A stretch of 17,326 nucleotides of DNA from an uncultured Prevotella sp. (lineage in GTDB: Bacteria > Bacteroidota > Bacteroidia > Bacteroidales > Bacteroidaceae). The position numbers and the translations under genes are program-made. The DNA lies in NCBI GenBank assembly GCA_900769275.1, contig CAAGGA010000091.1, positions 1 to 17,326 on the forward strand, read 5' to 3'. Every line of letters begins with the position of its first letter. The stretch's first letter is position 1. The notes below the pieces were generated by a model. That model searched no databases. It was not told the origin of the DNA and saw nothing but the letters and a program-made list of their open reading frames with translations. Positions 7,805 through 15,548 of this stretch are shown piece by piece.

Positions 7805-8605
7805 TTATCTGTTTGCAAGAAATATATTGCAGGCGGTGGAAGTGGTAACATCAGCGACACGACTCTCTTCCACCTGATATGCTTGAGCAAGTCTTTGTAT
7901 TACAAAAGGAATGAATGACGGTTCATTACGCTTACCACGATGTGGTACCGGAGCCATATATGGTGAGTCTGTCTCAAGGACAATGCGTTCAAGAGGCACC
8001 GCCATGGCAAGATCTTCCGCAAGATGGCTTTTCTTGAAAGTGCAGACTCCGCCTATTCCGAGCGCAAAGCCATCAAACTGCAGCAACTCCTCAGCCTCGA
8101 AACAATTACCGGTGAAGCAATGGAAGACTCCGCCCGGTAACTCATCCCGGTAATGACGAAGCAACCTTACCATTTCATTCTGCGCTTTTCTGCAATGTAT
8201 CATCAATGGCAGACGGGTCTCAACGCTCCACTCCACCTGACGCTCAAAGGCCTGCAACTGCTCTTTCTCATACTCTCGTGACCAGTAATAGTCAAGACCT
8301 ACCTCACCTATTGCTATCCATTCTTTCTTCCCCTGTAGCCTATCCTCTTGCAATACTGAATACATACGCTGGAGAACAGAGTCAAAATCCTTTCTTACCT
8401 CTTCCGGATGCAGCCCTATCATCGGAAAGACATATCCGGGATAGCGTGCACATATATCCCTTATCGTGGAAACTGACTCCCAGTTAATGCCTGGAACAAA
8501 GACTTTCTGCGCTCCCGCCTCTTTCGCCCTTTCCACTACGAGATTAAGGTCTTCCCTAAATTCCTCTCCGTCAATATGTGTATGAGTATCAATATAATGC
8601 ATCAT
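7805..8605 (-). CDS. tatD: TatD-family metal-dependent hydrolase/DNase
   Basis: The 266-residue protein has all the metal-site landmarks of the TatD amidohydrolase fold: DTHTH with His8 and His10, IGEVGLDYYW with Glu101, PLMIHCRKA with His137, FHCFTG with His162 and ETDSPYMAP with Asp213. Characterised members are metal-dependent exonucleases or DNases acting on DNA ends and are implicated in repair. Which of several TatD-like subtypes this is cannot be settled from the sequence. The ATG start overlaps the stop of the upstream polyprenyl synthase by four bases (ATGA on the minus strand), a sign of translational coupling. A second ATG directly follows the first. It is last in the porQ, prenyl synthase, tatD unit. 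Confidence 0.9.
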   Translation of the reverse strand: MMHYIDTHTHIDGEEFREDLNLVVERAKEAGAQKVFVPGINWESVSTIRDICARYPGYVFPMIGLHPEEVRKDFDSVLQRMYSVLQEDRLQGKKEWIAIGEVGLDYYWSREYEKEQLQAFERQVEWSVETRLPLMIHCRKAQNEMVRLLRHYRDELPGGVFHCFTGNCFEAEELLQFDGFALGIGGVCTFKKSHLAEDLAMAVPLERIVLETDSPYMAPVPHRGKRNEPSFIPFVIQRLAQAYQVEESRVADVTTSTACNIFLANR

Positions 8606-9558
8606 CTTTCTCGCTTCATCATTTCATCAGCATATTTACGAAGAGTGTTTTTTCTCGCTTCGCTGACAGCAACATTATCAAGAGCTGCAAGAGCCTCGGC
8701 ATAATACTCTTCCATCCTCGCCTTTGCCATATCTCCTATACCTAACCGGTCATATAGGGCCGTGACAGCCTTCACTTTTTCGTCCCGGTCAAATTCTTTA
8801 GCATCAATCCATCGCATGAGGGTATTCCTGTCTTCGCCCTCCGCCTTGTTGATAGCATTGATGAGCATATAAGTTTTTTTATTGCTCGCAATATCACCAC
8901 CGATAGCTTTTCCAAACACTTTCGGGTCTCCATATACATCAAGATAATCATCCTGAAGCTGGAAAGCGAGTCCCATCCGTTCCCCAAAACGATATAGGTT
9001 ATCCACATCTTCCGATGGTGCATCCGCCATCAATGCCCCTATCTTCATCGCACATGCAAGGAGAACACTCGTCTTCAAGCGTATCATCTCCATGTATTCC
9101 TCCTCATGCACGTCAATCCGTGTCTCAAACTCCATGTCATACTGCTGCCCCTCACCTATCTCAAGCGCTGTAGTAGTGAACACGTCAAGCACGGCAGGGA
9201 GTTTGTCTGCCGGACAATTCTGCATGTGCTGATATGCGAGTACAAGCATTGAGTCTCCTGAAAGGATTGCTGTATTGGCGTTCCATTTCCTATGAACGGT
9301 AGGATTTCCACGACGCACATCGGCATTATCCATAAGGTCATCATGTAGGAGGGTGTAATTATGGTAGGTTTCCAGTCCCACCGCCTGAGGCAAGATTCTC
9401 TCCACATCATCCTTATACAAGGCATAAGACATAAGCATCAGCATCGGACGGATACGCTTTCCTCCGAGGGACAGTACGTATCTGACAGGTTCATAGAGAG
9501 ACTCCGGCCTACGGTCGTAGGACAGAGAGTCGATATAATTCTGTATTAATGTAAGCAT
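8602..9558 (-). CDS. Polyprenyl diphosphate synthase (trans-isoprenyl)
   Basis: The enzyme condenses IPP with allylic diphosphates. The IPP-binding GGKRIRP is at 32-38, the first Asp-rich motif HDDLMD has Asp73, Asp74 and Asp77, and the second, QDDYLD, has Asp203, Asp204 and Asp207. RLKTS (160-164) and KAIGGDI (217-223) are further family landmarks, so all catalytic elements are intact. The residue five before the first Asp-rich motif is Tyr, which in characterised homologues limits chain length; a C15-C20 product is possible but unproven. I chose the ATG at 9558 (318 residues). An upstream in-frame TTG at 9576 would overlap the porQ stop as TTGA, but homologues I recall begin close to the ATG. 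Downstream it overlaps tatD by ATGA. Its substrate comes from the MEP pathway, whose last enzyme, IspH, is also in this window. Confidence 0.9.
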   Translation of the reverse strand: MLTLIQNYIDSLSYDRRPESLYEPVRYVLSLGGKRIRPMLMLMSYALYKDDVERILPQAVGLETYHNYTLLHDDLMDNADVRRGNPTVHRKWNANTAILSGDSMLVLAYQHMQNCPADKLPAVLDVFTTTALEIGEGQQYDMEFETRIDVHEEEYMEMIRLKTSVLLACAMKIGALMADAPSEDVDNLYRFGERMGLAFQLQDDYLDVYGDPKVFGKAIGGDIASNKKTYMLINAINKAEGEDRNTLMRWIDAKEFDRDEKVKAVTALYDRLGIGDMAKARMEEYYAEALAALDNVAVSEARKNTLRKYADEMMKRER

Positions 9559-9572
9559 AATTGTGTGTTTTT

Positions 9573-10532
9573 TCAAATATTAAACCCGATATTTACCATA
9601 AGACTTGACGAACTAACGTGATATTTAGCATAGGATATATGTATCTTGAAGCGTTCGAGAGCAACACCTGCACCAAATGAAAACCCTGCACCATGACTGC
9701 TCTCATCATCACCAAAATCGCTGTCAGATGATACTATCGACATCTGATTGGCACGACGGAAATTATATCCCGCAGCAATATATATCTGATTGGTAAGCAA
9801 AAGGTCTGCTCCTACAGTAAGATGGCGGAAGAAAGAATAGTCCCAATGCGTTAAATCGGTGGCAGTAACACTTAATCTTATAGGCATCCCAACAAACTTC
9901 TTGGATAATCCCGCCTGCAAGTCTGACGGCATTTTCTCATACTCTTCATTGTACGCACTCAGCTGCCCTCCGAGATTCTTTGCCACTACCGAAGCAGAAA
10001 AATCTTTTTCACTATCATAATAATTGAGTCCCAAATCAACAGATGCCGCCGTACTGTGATACCCACCGATTGAGGAATAGACGAAACGCGCAGTCACTCC
10101 ACCAGATATATTATCAGCCAAAGGATGTGATAGCGTTGCACTGACAGAGAGATCAGAAGCATTAAAGTCACCTGATACGATTCCTTCAGCATCCGTTTCC
10201 TTCATTGTCCCATAGTTCAGATATTGAGCCGAGATTCCTGCAACAGTTTTTTCACCGACAAGAAAAGCATATCCCGCAGAGTAGTTACCTACCCCGCTCA
10301 TATAGTTCATATAGCCTAATGTCACACTACCACCCGAAACATTCTGCAAAAGGGCGGGATTCTGGAGCATGAGCGAAGCATCATCCTCTATTATTGATAT
10401 ATTCTCCCCTCCCAGTGACGAGACATGCGAACTGGCGGGAAGTCGCAGAAAATTGTAAAGGGTCTGCGACTCCTGAGCCACTGCATAATGCCACATCAAG
10501 GCAGTTATGAGAACAAATAGACTTTTTTTCAT
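9573..10532 (-). CDS. porQ: PorQ-like outer-membrane protein
   Basis: The 319-residue protein has a signal peptide at about 1-20 (ending AVAQ) and a mature part of alternating hydrophobic strands suggesting a PorV/UPF0164-like outer-membrane beta-barrel. The mature N-terminus YNFLRLPASSHVSSLGG, followed by an EDDASLMLQNPALL segment, is what I recognise as the PorQ signature. In Porphyromonas gingivalis PorQ belongs to the type IX secretion system, but PorQ-like proteins also occur in Bacteroidales without an obvious complete system, so presence alone does not prove T9SS. The frame stays open upstream to 10694, but the extra 54 codons lack a signal peptide and cover the promoter region, so I use the ATG at 10532. 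The stop lies 14 bp before the prenyl synthase ATG. Confidence 0.82.
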   Translation of the reverse strand: MKKSLFVLITALMWHYAVAQESQTLYNFLRLPASSHVSSLGGENISIIEDDASLMLQNPALLQNVSGGSVTLGYMNYMSGVGNYSAGYAFLVGEKTVAGISAQYLNYGTMKETDAEGIVSGDFNASDLSVSATLSHPLADNISGGVTARFVYSSIGGYHSTAASVDLGLNYYDSEKDFSASVVAKNLGGQLSAYNEEYEKMPSDLQAGLSKKFVGMPIRLSVTATDLTHWDYSFFRHLTVGADLLLTNQIYIAAGYNFRRANQMSIVSSDSDFGDDESSHGAGFSFGAGVALERFKIHISYAKYHVSSSSLMVNIGFNI

Positions 10533-10554
10533 TCTTTTTATGGAAAAATATGGG

Positions 10555-10562
10555 CAAAGATA
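10555..10562 (-). promoter_or_regulatory. Candidate -7 box for porQ
   Basis: On the minus strand the bases read TATCTTTG, an exact match to the Bacteroidetes TANNTTTG box, 22 bp upstream of the porQ ATG. No convincing TTTG is found 19-21 nt further upstream, so the assignment rests on one box and on position. The implied leader is very short, about 15 nt. Confidence 0.45.
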
Positions 10563-10585
10563 GCACTTTTTTCCAATATACTTAC

Positions 10586-10593
10586 TAAATTTG
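10586..10593 (+). promoter_or_regulatory. Candidate -7 box for tonB
   Basis: TAAATTTG matches TANNTTTG and lies 116 bp upstream of the tonB ATG at 10710. The upstream -33 element is not recognisable. The box is only 23 bp from the opposing porQ box at 10555-10562, so the two divergent promoters would share their upstream DNA and could interfere with each other. Confidence 0.45.
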
Positions 10594-10610
10594 CACTGAA
10601 ATTTACCATA

Positions 10611-10642
10611 AAAACGCAGAACTCCCCGTTTTATTGCGTTTT
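10611..10642 (+). promoter_or_regulatory. Inverted repeat in the tonB leader
   Basis: AAAACGCA (10611-10618) and TGCGTTTT (10635-10642) form a perfect 8-bp inverted repeat around a 16-nt centre. If transcription starts from the box at 10586-10593, it lies early in the 5' untranslated leader of tonB. It could be an operator or an mRNA hairpin; the sequence alone does not tell which, and chance is possible. Confidence 0.3.
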
Positions 10643-10709
10643 CCTGTTTGTAGTTCCGCAGACCCTCATCAGGTAAAGCTGGGTCTCCAAACACCTGTAA
10701 ACGAACAAC

Positions 10710-11402
10710 ATGGAAATAAAGAAATCACGAAAAGCCGACCTTGAACACTGGCGTCCGCTGATGTTTCTTGCCGGTATATTCATAACAGCAGCATCCTTCT
10801 TTCTCATCCTCGAAATCAAGATATTTGCAGACATGGTCTCAGCAGATGATGACAATAATGACATTGCCATGGATTTGAATATCAAGCCAAAGGATGACAG
10901 AGACCTCATATATGCTGCAGAGAAAAAAGAAAAGAAAGAGAAACAGGAGAATGCAGACAAGCTCAACAAGGTGGATCATCTCACCGAGATACCACCAGAG
11001 ATACTGGAACAGATACGCTTTGAGCCAAACAACGAGGAAGAGGAAGAACTGAAAGAGGATGAGCCGATAAACCTTAATGACGATGACCCGGAAACCGTAC
11101 GCATAGTACAGGAACTTCCCGAATTTCCCGGTGGTATGGTGGAGTTCATGAAATGGTTGAACAAGAACCTGAGATACCCTCCGTCAGCCCTTCGCAACAA
11201 AATAGAAGGTAACGTCATGATTAGTTTTATTGTGAACACTGACGGTTCCCTGAGCGACCTGAAAGTTGAGAAATCCGACCACAAGTCTCTTACAGACGAG
11301 GCAATGCGCGTTGCCAGACGGATGCCGAAATGGAAACCCGGTAAAGACCATGGGAAAATTTGCCGCACGAAAATAGCCATTCCCATCGTCTTTGCTTTAT
11401 AA
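10710..11402 (+). CDS. TonB-family energy transducer
   Basis: The 230-residue protein couples the proton-motive force to outer-membrane TonB-dependent receptors. A basic cytosolic start is followed by one membrane helix at about 16-36, a periplasmic linker (about 40-135) and a TonB C-terminal domain (about 141-230) with the LRYPPSA segment at 155-161, GNVMISFIVNTDGS at 167-180 and a KWKPG turn at 207-211. ELPEFPGG at 135-142 is typical of Bacteroidetes TonB proteins. The linker is unusual: it is very rich in Lys and Glu (KKEKKEKQE near 72, a Glu run near 109) and poor in Pro, unlike the Pro-rich spacer of E. coli TonB. No ExbB or ExbD gene is present. The rhamnosidase fusion follows by 54 bp in the same direction, so co-transcription is possible. 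The ATG at 10710 gives a normal N-terminus. Confidence 0.9.
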   Translation: MEIKKSRKADLEHWRPLMFLAGIFITAASFFLILEIKIFADMVSADDDNNDIAMDLNIKPKDDRDLIYAAEKKEKKEKQENADKLNKVDHLTEIPPEILEQIRFEPNNEEEEELKEDEPINLNDDDPETVRIVQELPEFPGGMVEFMKWLNKNLRYPPSALRNKIEGNVMISFIVNTDGSLSDLKVEKSDHKSLTDEAMRVARRMPKWKPGKDHGKICRTKIAIPIVFAL

Positions 11403-11456
11403 CGGAACGGACGAACCCACAATAATGACGAAATACAACAACCTATACCAACAGCA

Positions 11457-14400
11457 ATGCACAAACTACTGACTACACTGCTACTGACTTTTTTTACCAT
11501 TACTGCCACAGGAAAGGTAAAAGTGACAAACCTAAGCATCGAAGGACGATCAGACTGCCCTCTCGGCATTGATGTAAGGTTGCCGTCTTTCGGTTGGCAG
11601 ATTAAGGCAGACGACCACACATTCAACGTCCGTCAGACAAGATACCACATCATCGTAGCCTCATCCGCAGAAAGGCTGTCGCAAGACATAGGCGACATGT
11701 GGGACTCTGTTGTCGATAGCGACAAATCGCAATGGGTGAAGTATTGCGGCAAAACCCTTGTAGCCAATACCAGATACTGGTGGAAAGTCAGAACCGAATA
11801 CACGTACGGTCTTTCAGCTGACGACACTAAAAAAAGGACAGTATGGACAGACTGGAGCGAGCCTGCATTCTGGAGCATGGGACTAATGGAGGAAGGAAAG
11901 TGGAAAGGATATTGGATAGGAATGGACCACGCCAACGCATGGGATTGCGAAGACGAACATTCCAGATTATCCGCCCGTTATTTCCGCCGCACTTTCCCCT
12001 TGGCATCATCTGTCAGACGTGCAACCCTACATATTTGCGGTCTCGGTCTTTACGAAGCTTTCATCGATGGAAAACCCGTCTCCGGGAATATCGGGGACAA
12101 CGATTCGAGACTTCAGGACATTGTTATGACACCTGCTCCCACCGACTACCGCAAAAGCATAATCTACAACACATACGATGTCACGCACCTGCTACACCGT
12201 GATGACTCCCTGCACTGCCTTGCCGTAAACGTAAGCAACGGACGTTATTACACGATGCAGCAGAATAAGAAAAAATACAAGATAACGAATTTCGGTTATC
12301 CATGCCTACGGGCAAACCTCATCATTGAATACTCAGACGGTACGACAGAGACTATCGCCACTGATGACAAGAAATGGAAACTGAATGCTGACGGTGCAAT
12401 AAGGTCAGCTAATGAATATGATGGTGAAGTATATGATGCGCGGAAACAGTTTGGAGGTAATGCCGAAGCATGGACATTACCTGATTTTGATGATTCTGCA
12501 TGGCAGTCGGCTGAGCGTTCTGCCATCCCCACAGGCACGCTTATAGGCAACCTTACCCCTCCAATGCGCATTCTCGACACATTGAACGTAAAGGCGATAA
12601 CGAAGCATGACAATACCATTATCATGGATTTCGGGCAGAATTTCGCAGGCTGGGCACGCCTTAACACTGCCGTATGCCGTCTTTCTGAAGGTGACACGCT
12701 GCGCATTCGATATGCTGAAAGACTCAACAATGATGGATCCCTATACACAGAGAACCTCCGTCACGCAGAGTCAACGGACTATTACATCTCCGATGGTAAG
12801 ACGGACTCCTGGTGGTCACCCCGTTTTTCCACACATGGCGGCAGGTATATCGAAGTCTGCATTCTGCCGAAAGATGGCAGGAGACATTATCCGGAAATGA
12901 CAGAAAAGGACATCATTGGCGAAGTAGTGAGCGATGAGATGAAACGTACTGGGTATTTCTCATGCGGCAACGACATACTCAACCGTCTGACAGAAAACGC
13001 CTTCTGGGGCATTCTTGGCAACTATAAGGGTATGCCCGTAGATTGTCCGCAACGTGACGAACGGCAACCTTGGCTCGGCGACCGCACCATGGGATGCTGG
13101 GGGGAAAGCTATCTACTGCATAATGAAGCCCTCTACCATAAATGGATAAAGGATATTGCCGAGGCACAACGTTCCGATGGTTGCATTCCCGATGTGGCTC
13201 CTGCCTTCTGGAATTATTATTCTGACAACGTGACATGGCCTGCCGTTATCGTTACCGCTGCAGATATGCTCTACCGTCAGTACGGAGACACCCGTGCAAT
13301 AGAGTCTTTCTACCCTCAGATGAACAAATGGCTTGTACATCTATGGGAAACGAAACGCGACAAAAAGAGCGGACTGGTCAAAGCCGACAAGTACGGAGAC
13401 TGGTGCGTCACGCCAGAATCTCCCGAATTGATACATTCACAGGATCCGAACAGAAAGACAGACGGTACGCTTATCGGCTCATGCTACCTGTATCATCTCG
13501 CCGGCATCATGACTTCATTCGCAGAAATCATCATGGGAAAAGAGATGGAAAACCGTCTGGAATTGGCACGTCAGGGTCTGTCTTCCTATGTCCTTGCCAA
13601 TGATACCACATTATATAACAGCATACGAGAAAGCCTGAAGAGAGCCATCAATGACAAATATCTCACGGTAAAACCTGGCACCTCTGCCGTCACTCTATAT
13701 GGTGCATCAGGCAGCCCTCAGCATCCTCTCTATCCTGACTCCGTATATTATTCCAACAATTCCCTGACCGCCAACCTTCTTCCGCTTGCCTTCGGCATCG
13801 TGCCAAAAGAATATGAAGAAGTGATAGCCAACCAAATTCTTGCAAAACTTCTGCTGAACCCTGCCAACGGACATCTCTGTTGCGGAGTAATCGGTGTGCA
13901 ATGGCTTCTAAGCGAACTGTCGAAACGTAAACGCACCGATGTAGCATACCTCCTTGCCACGCGCAAAGACTACCCTTCCTGGGGATATATGGCAGAGCAT
14001 GGGGCTACGACGATATGGGAATTGTGGAACGGTGACACTGCAAAGCCCTCGATGAATTCAGGCAATCACGTGATGCTTCTCGGTGACCTCGTGCCATGGA
14101 TGTTCCGTGACCTTGGCGGCATTTCCCCCTCCGAACCCGGATATAAGCGCATACGCCTTGCGCCACGTTTTGAGTTAGAGGAATTGAGTCATGCGGAAGC
14201 ATCCTACGAGTGTCCCTATGGTCTCATTTCCTCTTCATGGAAGAAGTCTCTCTCTCACCTGCATTGGGAGATTACTGTCCCATGCAATACGGAAGCAGAG
14301 GTTGTAATGCCGCACAAGACCATCATTCTCGGCTCTGGTCATTACGTAATTGAAGAGCCATTACCCCTGCAGACCCGACCTGTAAACGATTCTTCGGATA

Positions 14401-15542
14401 GGGAGATGAATGTCATATCCAATGAATTCCTGTATGAAAAGACAGACTTCCCCTCATGCCATGCCTCCACGATAGCGGAACTGAACAACGGTGATCTTCT
14501 TGTAGCCTACTTTGGAGGTGCACACGAGGGGAATCCTGATGTCTGTATCTATACTCAGAGGAAACGTCTTCTAAAGCGTGATACGAAGCATGGCAACGTA
14601 TATGAAGACGGATGGTCATCGCCAGTCAAGGTAGCAGACGGCATATTGAATGATAGTGTGCGGAAAGCGTGCTACAATCCTGTGCTGTTTCAGATACCGG
14701 GAGGAGACTTGCTGCTCCATTACAAGATAGGTAAGGACGTACGTGATTGGACGGGGTATCAGATGCGTAGCCATGACAATGGTCATACATGGAGTTCACA
14801 GCGTGACTCTATCCCTGCCATGGCAGGTGTCAGCCCTGACTCTCTGCTTGGTGCTATAAAGAACCAACCTATTTTTCTGCCAGCAGGATTCAAATGCAAA
14901 AACGGCAAGACTCTTGCCAAGAACCGCATCATCGCCCCTACGAGTAAGGAGACGGCATACGCCTCCAAGACAAGACCCGGGCAATGGCGATGCTATATGG
15001 AAATATCGGAAGATGAAGGACGCTCATGGCGCATCACGCAAAGAGTGCCTCAAGACGACAATCTCTTCCGTACTATTCAGCCGGCTCTGTTAGTTCATAG
15101 TGACGGAAGATTACAGTTGCTTGCCCGGACGGCTTCTCCCAAGAAGCCCGAACTGAAAGACTACGCACGTGTAGCAACATCATGGAGCGATGACGGAGGT
15201 GAGACATGGTCACGAATGGAGTTCCTCTCAGACCTTCCCAACAACAATTCCGGTCTTGATGCCGTGACACTTCCCGACGGCAGTTTTGCAGTCATCTACA
15301 ATCCTTTCAGTTGCGTGGACTGGAAGAAGAAAGACGAAGCCGACAGGAACAAGCCTCTGCGCAACCCTCTATGGATTTCCACTTCATCCGACGGAACACA
15401 TTGGACTCCGCAGATCAAGCTTGAAACCTCCCCCATCAGCCAGTATTCCTACCCATCAATGATTGTCGGCAGTGACGGAGCTCTACATTGTGTCTATACA
15501 TGGAGGCGACAGCGTGTAAAGTACCAGCGAATCAAATTCTGA
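11457..15542 (+). CDS. GH78 alpha-L-rhamnosidase fused to an Asp-box beta-propeller (sialidase-like) domain
   Basis: This 1361-residue secreted protein has a signal peptide at about 1-19. Residues about 20-970 form a Bacteroidetes-type alpha-L-rhamnosidase: an N-terminal Ig-like domain (about 22-140), a carbohydrate-binding beta-domain (about 145-370), a second beta-domain (about 380-490), the (alpha/alpha)6 catalytic barrel (about 495-890) and a C-terminal beta-domain. The catalytic motif DCPQRDERQPWLGD is at 529-542 (candidate general acid in the Asp534-Glu535 pair), and TTIWELWNG at 851-859 supplies candidate base Glu855. After a short linker (about 972-985), residues 990-1361 make a BNR/Asp-box domain with boxes SHDNGHTW (1105), SEDEGRSW (1184), SDDGGETW (1244) and a degenerate STSSDGTHW (1308). 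The N-terminal FRIP arginine motif of true sialidases is not seen, so sialidase activity is doubtful. The gene follows tonB by 54 bp and overlaps ispH-cmk tail to tail. The substrate is unknown; rhamnose-bearing glycan is expected. Confidence 0.9.
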   Translation: MHKLLTTLLLTFFTITATGKVKVTNLSIEGRSDCPLGIDVRLPSFGWQIKADDHTFNVRQTRYHIIVASSAERLSQDIGDMWDSVVDSDKSQWVKYCGKTLVANTRYWWKVRTEYTYGLSADDTKKRTVWTDWSEPAFWSMGLMEEGKWKGYWIGMDHANAWDCEDEHSRLSARYFRRTFPLASSVRRATLHICGLGLYEAFIDGKPVSGNIGDNDSRLQDIVMTPAPTDYRKSIIYNTYDVTHLLHRDDSLHCLAVNVSNGRYYTMQQNKKKYKITNFGYPCLRANLIIEYSDGTTETIATDDKKWKLNADGAIRSANEYDGEVYDARKQFGGNAEAWTLPDFDDSAWQSAERSAIPTGTLIGNLTPPMRILDTLNVKAITKHDNTIIMDFGQNFAGWARLNTAVCRLSEGDTLRIRYAERLNNDGSLYTENLRHAESTDYYISDGKTDSWWSPRFSTHGGRYIEVCILPKDGRRHYPEMTEKDIIGEVVSDEMKRTGYFSCGNDILNRLTENAFWGILGNYKGMPVDCPQRDERQPWLGDRTMGCWGESYLLHNEALYHKWIKDIAEAQRSDGCIPDVAPAFWNYYSDNVTWPAVIVTAADMLYRQYGDTRAIESFYPQMNKWLVHLWETKRDKKSGLVKADKYGDWCVTPESPELIHSQDPNRKTDGTLIGSCYLYHLAGIMTSFAEIIMGKEMENRLELARQGLSSYVLANDTTLYNSIRESLKRAINDKYLTVKPGTSAVTLYGASGSPQHPLYPDSVYYSNNSLTANLLPLAFGIVPKEYEEVIANQILAKLLLNPANGHLCCGVIGVQWLLSELSKRKRTDVAYLLATRKDYPSWGYMAEHGATTIWELWNGDTAKPSMNSGNHVMLLGDLVPWMFRDLGGISPSEPGYKRIRLAPRFELEELSHAEASYECPYGLISSSWKKSLSHLHWEITVPCNTEAEVVMPHKTIILGSGHYVIEEPLPLQTRPVNDSSDREMNVISNEFLYEKTDFPSCHASTIAELNNGDLLVAYFGGAHEGNPDVCIYTQRKRLLKRDTKHGNVYEDGWSSPVKVADGILNDSVRKACYNPVLFQIPGGDLLLHYKIGKDVRDWTGYQMRSHDNGHTWSSQRDSIPAMAGVSPDSLLGAIKNQPIFLPAGFKCKNGKTLAKNRIIAPTSKETAYASKTRPGQWRCYMEISEDEGRSWRITQRVPQDDNLFRTIQPALLVHSDGRLQLLARTASPKKPELKDYARVATSWSDDGGETWSRMEFLSDLPNNNSGLDAVTLPDGSFAVIYNPFSCVDWKKKDEADRNKPLRNPLWISTSSDGTHWTPQIKLETSPISQYSYPSMIVGSDGALHCVYTWRRQRVKYQRIKF

Positions 15543-15548
15543 TTCGCT
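15526..15548. terminator. Stem-loop spanning both stop codons of convergent genes
   Basis: AGCGAATCA (15526-15534) and TGATTCGCT (15540-15548) form a perfect 9-bp stem around a 5-nt loop. The plus-strand stop TGA is 15540-15542 and the minus-strand stop TGA lies at 15534-15532, so each arm holds one stop codon and both reading frames pass through the stem. There is no strong T-run on either side, so it may act as an RNA 3'-end structure rather than a classical terminator. Confidence 0.5.

Noticed and set aside
9559..9576. TTG start at 9576 for the polyprenyl synthase, overlapping the porQ stop
   Set aside because: The TTGA overlap is attractive for coupling, but an ATG lies six codons later at 9558 and the extra residues match nothing I recognise in the family.
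10533..10694. 54-codon upstream extension of the porQ reading frame
   Set aside because: The extension has no signal peptide and runs over the promoter-like TANNTTTG box; the ATG at 10532 gives a proper signal peptide at the N-terminus.
10976..11626. 216-codon open frame on the minus strand across the tonB / rhamnosidase junction
   Set aside because: It is Ser- and Arg-rich low-complexity translation antisense to two well-supported genes, with no motif, and it spans the gap between them; it is a shadow frame.
14427..15542. Calling the C-terminal half of the rhamnosidase protein a true exo-alpha-sialidase
   Set aside because: Asp boxes occur in many beta-propellers and the FRIP arginine motif is not seen, so only the fold is claimed.
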